This document shows positions 57,532 through 64,000 of a DNA stretch of 64,000 bases, one piece after another (position 1 is the first letter of the stretch; each line of letters opens with the position of its first letter). The stretch lies in contig OZ244050.1 of the NCBI GenBank assembly GCA_965215115.1, positions 2,790,001 through 2,854,000 of the forward strand. Direction: 5' to 3'. The position numbers and the translations under genes are program-made. The stretch is from CALDTK01 sp965215115 (GTDB taxonomy: Bacteria; Bacteroidota; Bacteroidia; Chitinophagales; Saprospiraceae). The notes beneath the pieces were generated by a model. The model was not told where the DNA came from. It made no database searches and saw nothing but the letters and a program-made list of their open reading frames with translations.

Positions 57532-60500
57532 ATGCGTAGCGTCATCACCTACTTCGTGAAGTTCCCGATCGCGGCCAACCTGCTGATGGTGGCGATGCTC
57601 GTGTTCGGGGGCATCGGGCTGTCGAACATGCGGTCGACCTTCTTCCCGGAGGTGCCGAGCCGCGTCATCTCCGTGCAGACCGTCCTGCCGGGGGCGAGCC
57701 CCGAGGAGATGGAGGAGGGCGTGGTCAACAAGATCGAGGAGAACCTCAAGGGCGTCTCCGGGATCGAGCGGATCACGAGCTCGAGTTCGGAGAACGCCGG
57801 GACCCTGACCATCGAGGTCCTGAAGGGCTACGATACCGACCTGGTGGTGGACGACGTCCGCAACGCCGTCGACCGGATCCCGAGCTTCCCGGCCGGACTG
57901 GAGCCGCCGGTGGTGTACAAGCGCGAGAACATCGGCTTCGCGATCGCCGTGGCGATCTCGGGGGACGTGAGCCTGCAGGCCCTCAAGCGCTACGCCCGCC
58001 AGATGGAGACGGACTTGATCGCGCGGGAGGGCATCTCGAAGATCGAGCTGAGCGGCTTCCCGGAGGAGGAGATCGAGATCGCCTTTCGGGAAAACGACCT
58101 GCAGGCCTACGGTCTGACCTTCGCGCAGGCAGCCACGGCCGTGCGGGGCGCCAACCTCGACATCACCGGCGGGACGATCAAGACCGTCGACGAGGAGCTG
58201 CTGCTGCGCTCGCGCCAGAAGGAGTACTACGCGCCGGGCCTGCGCGACATCGTCGTCAAGACCACGCCCGGCGGCGGGGTCGTGCGGCTCGACGACATCG
58301 CCGACATCCGCGACCGCTGGGCCGACAGCCCCAACCGCGTCTACATCGACCAGAAGCCGGCCGTCGTGGTGTCGGTGTCGAACACCCTCGAGGAGGACAT
58401 GCTCTCGATCACGGACGAGGTCAAGGAGTACGTCGAGGAGTTCAACAAGGCCAACGCCGAGGTCCAGATGGCGATCACGCGGGATGCCTCGACGACGCTG
58501 CGCGACCGTATCGACCTGCTGTCGAGCAACGGGATCATGGGCTTCGTGATCGTCTGCGTGACGCTGGCGCTGTTCCTCAACTGGCGACTCGCGTTCTGGG
58601 TGGCGGCGGCGATCCCGATCTCGTTCGCGGGGATGTTCGTCGTGGCGGCGGCCATCGGGTTGAGCATCAACGTCCTGTCGCTGTTCGGGATGATCCTCGT
58701 GATCGGGATCCTCGTCGACGACGGGATCGTGATCGCGGAGAACATCTACCAGCGCTGGGAGGACGGGCTCGACCTCGAGGAGCCGGACACCGACGAACTG
58801 GTTTTGGCGAAAGCCGAACAAACCGACAGCCTGGCCCTCCTCACCGAGGAGCAGCGCCGGGCCGGGGAGAAGTCGCGCCTCGCCCGCAAGAAGCGCGAGG
58901 CCGAGAACGCGGCCATCAACGGGACGCTCCAGGTGCTGCCGGCCGTCTTCAGTGCCGTGATGACGACGGTGGTGGCGTTCATGCTCTTCTTCTTCATCGA
59001 CGGGCGCCTCGGGGACTTCTTCGGGGACATGTCGATGGTCGTGATTCTGTCGCTGGTGTTCTCGCTGGTGGAGGGCGTGCTGATCCTGCCGACGCACGTG
59101 GCGCACTCGAAGGCCCTGCAGGTGAGCCCACACGCGCCGAAGCCGAAGTTCATGCAGTTCTTCGACAACGTCATGGACTGGCTGCGGGACCGGCTCTACC
59201 GCCCGGTGCTCGACTTCGCGATGACGCAGCGCGTGATCACGGTGGCGATCATGGTGGCGCTCCTGATCATCACCGTCGGCGCCGTGCAGGGGGGGCTGAT
59301 CTCGACGACGTTCTTCCCGAACATCGAGCGCGACGAACTCTCGATCAACCTCAAGATGCCCGCCGGGACGCGCGAGGAGGTCACGCAGCAGTACCTCGAC
59401 CGCCTCTACCGCGCCGTCGAGCAGGCGGACGACTCGCTGAGCCAGCACTTCTTCAACGACGAGAAGCGCGCCGTGGAGCAGACCGAGATTCGCCTCGGGC
59501 CGAGCACGTACCAGGGGAGCCTCACGGTCAACCTGCTCGACGGCGACAAGCGCGACTCGCTGAAGCTGCGCGCCTTCGGCAACGCGGTGCGCAAGTTCGC
59601 CGGCGACATCCCCGAGGCCGAGACCCTCACCTTCGGGGGGGCGTCGGCCTTCGGGAAGCCGGTCACGGTGTCCTTGCGCGGTCGCGACGGCGAGGAGCTC
59701 AAGGCCGCCGCCCGCGAGGTGTCGGACGCCCTCAAGGACCTCAAGGAGCTCAGCGACGTGACCGACAACAACCAGGAGGGCCTGCGGGAGATCAACATCA
59801 CCCTCAACGACCGCGGCCGGGCGCTCGGGCTCGACGAGGGCAGCGTCCTGGCGCAGGTGCGGGGCGGGTTCTTCGGCGCGGAGGTGCAGCGCCTGCAGCG
59901 CGGCCGTGACGAGGTGCGGGTGTGGGTCCGCTACGCCGAGGACAACCGCGCCACCGTAGATCAGCTCGCCAACATGCGCATCCGCACGCCGCAGGGGGCC
60001 TTCGTCCTCGGGGACGTGGCCCGCCTCGAGACCGAGCGCGGGACGGTGGCCATCAACCACATCGACGGGCAGCGCGACCTCAGCGTCGAGGCCGATGTCT
60101 CGAGCGACGAGGTGAGCGTGAGCGACGTGACGGCGATGGTCCAGACCGAGATCGTCCCGGCGATCCTCGCGCGCCACCCCGGGATCACGGCCGACTTCGA
60201 GGGGCAGAACCGGGAGCAGAACAAGACCTCGAGTTCGGTGGGGCTCATCGGCCCGATCGTGCTGTCGCTGATGTTCTTCATCATCGCGCTCACGTTCCGC
60301 TCGATGTCGCAGACGCTGATGGTCGCGCTCCTGATCCCGATCGCGTTCATCGGCGTGGCCTGGGGGCACTTCTTCATGACGACCGTGATGCCGAGCAACT
60401 ATCCGCTGAGTCTCTTCAGCGGTCTGGGGCTGATCGCTTTGATCGGCGTCCTCGTCAACGATGCGCTCGTCCTCGTGACGAGCTACAACGAATTGCTAGA

Positions 60501-60906
60501 GGAGGGCAAACCGCAGATGGTGGCCCTGCGCGAGGCCTGTCTCGGTCGCTTCCGCCCGATCATCCTCACGACGGTGACGACGCTCGCGGGGCTGGCGCCG
60601 ATCATGTTCGAGAAGAGCCTGCAGGCGCAGTTCCTCATCCCGATGGCGATCTCGGTCAGCTTCGGCCTGCTGGCGACGACGATCTGTCTGTTGGCGGTGC
60701 TGCCGTCGCTGCTCATCCTGAGTAACCGCTTCAAGGTCACGCTCCACCGCGTGTGGACGGGCTTCGGCGGCGGCTACGAGGACGTGGAGGCGGCCGCGCC
60801 CGCGAACGCCACGCGGAACTGGGGCCTCTACTTCGGGGGCATGCTGGTGTTGGTGGGCCTGATGATCTTTTTGCAGACGGCGCCGGCTTTGTTTGCGGGG
60901 AATTGA
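57532..60906 (+). CDS. RND efflux permease (AcrB/HAE family)
   Basis: 1124 residues with twelve transmembrane helices in two halves. The start MRSVITYFVKFPIAANLLMV and FFPEVPSRVISVQTVLPGAS are typical. Helices 2-6 lie near 325-520 (GIMGFVIVCVTLALFLNWRL, IGILVDDGIVIAENIYQRWE). The second half carries TSSSVGLIGPIVLSLMFFII and LIALIGVLVNDALVLVTSYN. It exports small molecules using the proton gradient. A charged cytoplasmic insertion of about 60 residues (from ELVLAKAEQTDSLALL) interrupts the region after helix 4 and contains a mini-hairpin. The matching TolC is 1.3 kb downstream, behind the inserted cassette and a nucleotidase gene. Confidence 0.95.
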   Translation: MRSVITYFVKFPIAANLLMVAMLVFGGIGLSNMRSTFFPEVPSRVISVQTVLPGASPEEMEEGVVNKIEENLKGVSGIERITSSSSENAGTLTIEVLKGYDTDLVVDDVRNAVDRIPSFPAGLEPPVVYKRENIGFAIAVAISGDVSLQALKRYARQMETDLIAREGISKIELSGFPEEEIEIAFRENDLQAYGLTFAQAATAVRGANLDITGGTIKTVDEELLLRSRQKEYYAPGLRDIVVKTTPGGGVVRLDDIADIRDRWADSPNRVYIDQKPAVVVSVSNTLEEDMLSITDEVKEYVEEFNKANAEVQMAITRDASTTLRDRIDLLSSNGIMGFVIVCVTLALFLNWRLAFWVAAAIPISFAGMFVVAAAIGLSINVLSLFGMILVIGILVDDGIVIAENIYQRWEDGLDLEEPDTDELVLAKAEQTDSLALLTEEQRRAGEKSRLARKKREAENAAINGTLQVLPAVFSAVMTTVVAFMLFFFIDGRLGDFFGDMSMVVILSLVFSLVEGVLILPTHVAHSKALQVSPHAPKPKFMQFFDNVMDWLRDRLYRPVLDFAMTQRVITVAIMVALLIITVGAVQGGLISTTFFPNIERDELSINLKMPAGTREEVTQQYLDRLYRAVEQADDSLSQHFFNDEKRAVEQTEIRLGPSTYQGSLTVNLLDGDKRDSLKLRAFGNAVRKFAGDIPEAETLTFGGASAFGKPVTVSLRGRDGEELKAAAREVSDALKDLKELSDVTDNNQEGLREINITLNDRGRALGLDEGSVLAQVRGGFFGAEVQRLQRGRDEVRVWVRYAEDNRATVDQLANMRIRTPQGAFVLGDVARLETERGTVAINHIDGQRDLSVEADVSSDEVSVSDVTAMVQTEIVPAILARHPGITADFEGQNREQNKTSSSVGLIGPIVLSLMFFIIALTFRSMSQTLMVALLIPIAFIGVAWGHFFMTTVMPSNYPLSLFSGLGLIALIGVLVNDALVLVTSYNELLEEGKPQMVALREACLGRFRPIILTTVTTLAGLAPIMFEKSLQAQFLIPMAISVSFGLLATTICLLAVLPSLLILSNRFKVTLHRVWTGFGGGYEDVEAAAPANATRNWGLYFGGMLVLVGLMIFLQTAPALFAGN
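58801..58815 (+). repeat. GTTTT mini-hairpin copy (in RND permease gene)
   Basis: Exact form; encodes VLAKA in the charged cytoplasmic insertion. Confidence 0.9.
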
Positions 60907-60908
60907 GG

Positions 60909-61680
60909 CAATTCTCAGTTCTCAGTTCTTAGTTGCTACCGCTATGTTGTTATTGCGAGTAGTGAAGGGGGGTGGCCAAACTTTTTGTAAATTTTTGACT
61001 TTTGATCGTTGTGTCTAACCTGATTTAGTGAGCAGCGTCATTTGCTAAATAAGCGTACTGCTATGTTTGTGTATCCATCGTTACTTCCATTCGCTGAGGA
61101 ACTTTCTGAGTTTGATCATATTCCGGTATTTAGCGATAAAGCTCTATTGATCGAGGACTTCGCGCAGGAGCATGAGGCAGTTGTATCCCCCCTGGAGCGT
61201 CAGATGTTGCGTGAACCTACCAGCAGTGCAGGATATGGCGATAGCCCGACACAGGTAAAGAGTTTCAGTTTTGCTGTGGACGCGGGTAAAACGGCAATGA
61301 TGATCTGTGCATTGCCGAAGGCCTTTTCGATAGGGAATCAGCTGCTGCGGTGCTCCTCGTCGGTTGGAGCAAATGTCGAAGAGGCCAACGGTGGCTCCTC
61401 TCCACGCGACTTCGCTATGAAGATGTCAATCTCCCTCAAGGAAGCTCGGGAGTCTAAATTTTGGATTAGGTATACCCTTGCCCTCGGGCTGATCAACCAA
61501 GCCACTTACGACAATCTCTACCCTAGGGCCGACGAACTCATCAGGCTTTTAGCTAGAATCGTCAAGACTACAAACGAACGTTACCCTCGCAATAAGTAAA
61601 AATCGCATCGACGAAAGCCCGATCGGCCCCGCCCCCGTGGCAACAACTGAGAACTGAAAATTGAAAAATGAGAACTCAAA
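60909..61680. mobile_element. AT-rich cassette bounded by inverted 7-nt repeat arrays
   Basis: A run of 7-nt units (TTCTCAG type) at 60909-60935 is met in inverted form at 61641-61680 (AACTGAG, AACTGAA, AATTGAA). The enclosed segment is clearly AT-richer than its surroundings and holds one gene, for a four-helix-bundle protein. The right array reaches into the start codon region of the nucleotidase gene. Transfer as a unit is inferred from composition and flanks; there is no transposase. Confidence 0.6.
61063..61599 (+). CDS. Four-helix-bundle protein (S23 / 23S rRNA IVP family)
   Basis: 178 residues from the ATG at 61063. The C-terminal ~110 residues match the S23/four-helix-bundle family: ALPKAFSIGNQLLRCSSSVG, ANVEEANGGSSPRDFAMKMS and ISLKEARESKFWIRYTLALG. 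The family includes the intervening-sequence proteins of 23S rRNA and is structurally related to Avd of diversity-generating retroelements. No reverse transcriptase is present here. The first ~65 residues are an unconserved extension. Base composition is much less GC-rich than the neighbours, which suggests transfer. Confidence 0.85.
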   Translation: MFVYPSLLPFAEELSEFDHIPVFSDKALLIEDFAQEHEAVVSPLERQMLREPTSSAGYGDSPTQVKSFSFAVDAGKTAMMICALPKAFSIGNQLLRCSSSVGANVEEANGGSSPRDFAMKMSISLKEARESKFWIRYTLALGLINQATYDNLYPRADELIRLLARIVKTTNERYPRNK

Positions 61681-62228
61681 TAAAGACCATCGCCATCGAC
61701 CTCGACGAGGTCGTCGCCGACCTGATGCCGAAATTCCACCGGCACTTCACCGAGCGCACGGGGCGCGTCGCCACCCCCGCCGAACTCGAAGGCCGCAAGA
61801 TCTACGCTCTGGCCGGCGGCGAAACCCTCCGCGAAGTGATCTACGAGCGGGGCTTCTTCCGCGACTTACCCTTCATCACCGGCGCGGCCGAGACGCTGGA
61901 CTGGTTGCGGCATCACTACGGGATCTACTTCGTCTCGGCGGCGATGGAGTTTCGCAACAGCCTCGAGGACAAGTACGACTGGCTCCACGAGCACCTGCCC
62001 TGGGTGCACTGGCGCCAGATCGTGTTCTGCGGCGACAAATCCATCATCGGCACCGACTACATGATCGACGATCACGCGTTCAACCTGGAGACCTTCCGGG
62101 GCACCCCGCTGCTGTTTGACGCGTTGCACAACCGGGGGGAGGCGCGCTTCCGGCGGATGAAGACCTGGGCGGAGGTGCGCGAGTTCTTCGAGGGTGAATT
62201 GAGCAAGGACCAAAGCCGAACGGCATGA
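61668..62228 (+). CDS. 5'-nucleotidase, NT5C-type (HAD superfamily)
   Basis: 186 residues. HAD motif I is DLDEVVADLM at residues 11-20, with the two catalytic aspartates. Motif II/III equivalents are FVSAAMEFRNS and CGDKSIIGTDYMIDDHAFN. The size and pattern fit 5'(3')-deoxyribonucleotidases, which dephosphorylate nucleoside monophosphates in the cytoplasm. Its ATG lies within the 3' repeat array of the four-helix cassette. Its stop overlaps the tolC start by 4 nt (ATGA), so they are translationally coupled. Confidence 0.85.
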   Translation: MRTQIKTIAIDLDEVVADLMPKFHRHFTERTGRVATPAELEGRKIYALAGGETLREVIYERGFFRDLPFITGAAETLDWLRHHYGIYFVSAAMEFRNSLEDKYDWLHEHLPWVHWRQIVFCGDKSIIGTDYMIDDHAFNLETFRGTPLLFDALHNRGEARFRRMKTWAEVREFFEGELSKDQSRTA

Positions 62229-63583
62229 GTGGGAGATACCTGTTTTGCGGCCTGACCGCCATCGCGATTACGCTTTCGCAAAACCCGCTAAGGCTGGCTG
62301 CGCAGGGCCCGACCGACCCCCTGAGCCTCGCCGAGGCCATCGCGTGGGGCGTCGACAACAACCTCTCGGTGGCGGGGCAGCGCCTCAACGCCGAGGTGGC
62401 GGCCAACAACAACAACTACGTCACGGCGGGCCGCGCGCCGCTCGTGCAGGCGACGCTCGGGTTCAACAACTCCTTCAACAACCAGAACAATCCGGCGAGC
62501 TTCATCAACGGTACCTTCTACAGCGGCAACGCCACGGCCGGCCTGCAGGTCAACTACACGCTCTTCAACGGCTACCGCGTGCGCTTCGACCTGCGGCGCC
62601 TCGGGCAACTCGAGCGCGTGTCGAGGGATCAGGTGCGGCAACTGGTCGAGACCTCGATCTTCGACGTCGGACTGGCGTACTACAACGCCCAGCTCGCCGA
62701 GGCGAACGCGAGGGTAGCGCGGGAGGTGAAGGCCTTCAGTCGCGACCGACTCGCCTTCCAGGAGCTGCGGCGCGCCTACGGGCAGGGCCAGTCGATCGAC
62801 CTGCTGCAGGCGCGGACGGCCTTCCTCAACGACAGCGTCCGCGTGGAGCAGACCCGCCTCGCGGTCGAGAACTCCCTGCGGGCCCTCTACATCGCGCTCG
62901 ACGCGGAGCCGGAGACCTTCGACGGTCGCGCCCTCGGGGACACGCTCCTGTTCGACCCGCGCGACTGGAACGAGCGCGCCGTAGCCGCCAAGATCGACTC
63001 CGGGGCCAACCTGCGACTCCTGCGCACGCAACGATCCCTGGCCCTCACGCAGACCGAAATCGCGCGCGCGGCCTTCAAGCCGAGCGTCCAGGTCAACGGC
63101 GGGCTTACCTTCTCGGAGAACGGGTTCAAGTTCTTCGGCGACGACCCGCGTACCGGGGAGCCGAGCGAGTTCGTCCTCGGGAACACCTCGGGCTTCAACG
63201 CCGGCATCACGGCCGCCTACACGCTCTTCGACGCGGGCCTGCGGCGCCGGTCGCTCGAGAACGCCATCACCGGCGAGCGCATCGCCGAGCTCGAGGTCCG
63301 CAACGCTCGACGCGACGCCACGCTCCAGGCCCGGACCCTCGTCGAGACCTACGACAACCAGCGCGCCCTGCTCGGCCTCCAGGACGCCCTCATCGCCAAC
63401 GCACGCGCCAACCTCGCCCTCGCCGCCGAGCAACTCAGGGCGGGCAACATCAACAGCTTCGACTACCGCCAGCTGGAACTGGAATACCTGAACGCCGAGC
63501 AGGCGCGGATCACCGCGATCTACAACCTGCTGGTCACGGATCTACAGTTGCGGCGGGTGACGGGGGGGCTGATCGAGAGTTGA
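62225..63583 (+). CDS. TolC family outer-membrane efflux channel
   Basis: 452 residues with a signal peptide ending near LRLAAQ (about 27). Repeated TolC patterns are LSLAEAIAWGVDNNLSVAGQ, LQVNYTLFNGYRVRFDLRRL and GITAAYTLFDAGLRRRSLEN, with long helices between. It forms the outer-membrane duct for the RND pump encoded upstream. A degenerate mini-hairpin (62270-62284) lies in the signal peptide region. The gene ends directly at the GGGGTGC-type repeat array. Confidence 0.93.
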   Translation: MSGRYLFCGLTAIAITLSQNPLRLAAQGPTDPLSLAEAIAWGVDNNLSVAGQRLNAEVAANNNNYVTAGRAPLVQATLGFNNSFNNQNNPASFINGTFYSGNATAGLQVNYTLFNGYRVRFDLRRLGQLERVSRDQVRQLVETSIFDVGLAYYNAQLAEANARVAREVKAFSRDRLAFQELRRAYGQGQSIDLLQARTAFLNDSVRVEQTRLAVENSLRALYIALDAEPETFDGRALGDTLLFDPRDWNERAVAAKIDSGANLRLLRTQRSLALTQTEIARAAFKPSVQVNGGLTFSENGFKFFGDDPRTGEPSEFVLGNTSGFNAGITAAYTLFDAGLRRRSLENAITGERIAELEVRNARRDATLQARTLVETYDNQRALLGLQDALIANARANLALAAEQLRAGNINSFDYRQLELEYLNAEQARITAIYNLLVTDLQLRRVTGGLIES

Positions 63584-63730
63584 GGTGCGGGGTGCGGGGT
63601 GCGGGGTGCCTAGGTGCGGGGTGCGGGGTGCCTAGGTGCGGGGTGCCTAGGTGCGGGGTGCGGGGTGCGGACTCCACGTCTGAAGAGCCGCACCTAGGCA
63701 CCTAGGCACCTAAGCACCCAGCACCTAATC
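63584..63730. repeat. GGTGCGG / CCTAGGTGC array with inverted partner
   Basis: 7-nt GGGGTGC units mixed with CCTAGGTGC run from about 63584 to 63670. After a short spacer the inverse pattern (GCACCTAG units) runs to about 63727. The left array uses the same unit as that at 33249. It lies between the convergent tolC and the last gene and may also act as a terminator. Confidence 0.92.
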
Positions 63731-63735
63731 ACCCG

Positions 63736-64000
63736 TCAATCATTGAAACCAATGACTTCCAGGTCATCGACCACGATCAGTCCGCTCAGGCCCGGCTTCC
63801 AGATCGAGAACTCGATCTTATTGAATTTGCTCGCCCGCGGCAGCTGTCCGTAGAAGGTGATCCGCTCCCGCCCCCCGTCCAGGAGTCGCTCGGGACGCAC
63901 GAAGTAGCTCTCGACGATGTCGTCGTCCCGCTTGATCAGCAGCATCGTCTGCGCCATCGCCCACCAGTCCCAGGTCTTGGCGCGCACGTCCAGGTCGTAG
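63736..64000 (-). CDS. Unrecognised protein, C-terminal 87 residues
   Basis: The frame is open to the right edge of the window, so the gene is cut at its 5' end; the last residues are GLIVVDDLEVIGFND. The visible part contains WDWWAMAQTMLLIKRDDDIV and a beta-rich tail. I did not recognise a family. The GTG at 63987 could serve as a start but the frame continues upstream. Confidence 0.6.
   Translation of the reverse strand, partial: YDLDVRAKTWDWWAMAQTMLLIKRDDDIVESYFVRPERLLDGGRERITFYGQLPRASKFNKIEFSIWKPGLSGLIVVDDLEVIGFND

Noticed and set aside
57520..60369. 949-codon minus-strand frame opposite the RND permease
   Set aside because: Translation is His/Arg/Asp-rich low complexity; the plus strand encodes a clear RND permease.
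61063..61599. Diversity-generating retroelement
   Set aside because: The four-helix-bundle protein resembles Avd-type folds, but no reverse transcriptase, template repeat or variable repeat was found nearby.
275..62284. The GTTTT mini-hairpins as a CRISPR array or REP/BIME repeats
   Set aside because: Copies are scattered singly with no spacer array or cas genes. At 15 nt with a 3-bp stem they are much shorter than REP elements, lack the GTAG head, and no REP-associated transposase is in the window.

Overview
The window comes from a high-GC member of the Bacteroidota. The evidence is a SusC/SusD outer-membrane pair, at least six proteins that look like type IX secretion (T9SS) cargo with C-terminal sorting domains, a transmembrane sensor-regulator typical of the phylum, an RNase Y/ZapA operon, TAnnTTTG-type -7 boxes and no obvious Shine-Dalgarno sequences. 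The exact lineage is uncertain; Saprospiria-like or Rhodothermia-like are possible. No rRNA, tRNA or CRISPR array was seen.

Layout. 1-1.8 kb: tail of a peptidoglycan-binding protein and an MFS transporter. 1.8-15.5 kb: a six-gene minus-strand operon (GH144-like enzyme with sorting domain, five-repeat carbohydrate-binding-like protein, GH144-like enzyme, GH3 beta-glucosidase, SusC, SusD). Upstream of it on the same strand is a propeller/transmembrane/LuxR-type regulator (15.7-18.5 kb). Together they look like a polysaccharide utilization locus, probably for beta-1,2-glucan. 18.5-20.4 kb: an Rpn-type nuclease and an OmpA-family lipoprotein, convergent across a strong terminator. 20.6-26.4 kb: ileS and a fused E1 alpha/beta 2-oxoacid dehydrogenase. 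26.6-32.2 kb: a secreted subtilase and two small T9SS proteins. 32.3-35.9 kb: a Na+/Ca2+-exchanger-like protein and the rny-zapA-coiled-coil operon. 36.2-41.4 kb: an NAD(P)-binding protein, a secreted protein, a PAS histidine kinase and a DUF1444-like protein. 41.5-53.0 kb: GH130 and two GT4 glycosyltransferases surrounding a 2126-residue multidomain T9SS protein. 53.4-56.0 kb: a GCS2-CBS fusion and a lipoprotein. 56.3-63.6 kb: an RND efflux system (adaptor, permease, TolC) with a 5'-nucleotidase; an AT-rich four-helix-bundle cassette sits between permease and nucleotidase. The window ends in an unrecognised partial gene.

The most striking signal is not a gene. A 15-nt element, GTTTT followed by a 3-bp stem, a GNNA-type tetraloop and the complementary stem (commonest form GTTTTGGCGAAAGCC), occurs 43 times with a perfect stem, plus about a dozen degenerate copies. 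It is found on both strands, inside and between genes and in several reading frames. The stem varies by compensatory change (GGC/GCC, GCC/GGC, GCG/CGC, GGT/ACC, AGC/GCT, GAC/GTC), so the structure appears to be under selection. I know of no described element of this form.

A second class of structure is short-unit tandem repeats, several arranged as inverted pairs: inside ileS, around the four-helix-bundle gene, beside the exchanger gene and after tolC. Two further tandem repeats, one in the E1 gene and one near 43 kb, share a 14-nt core.
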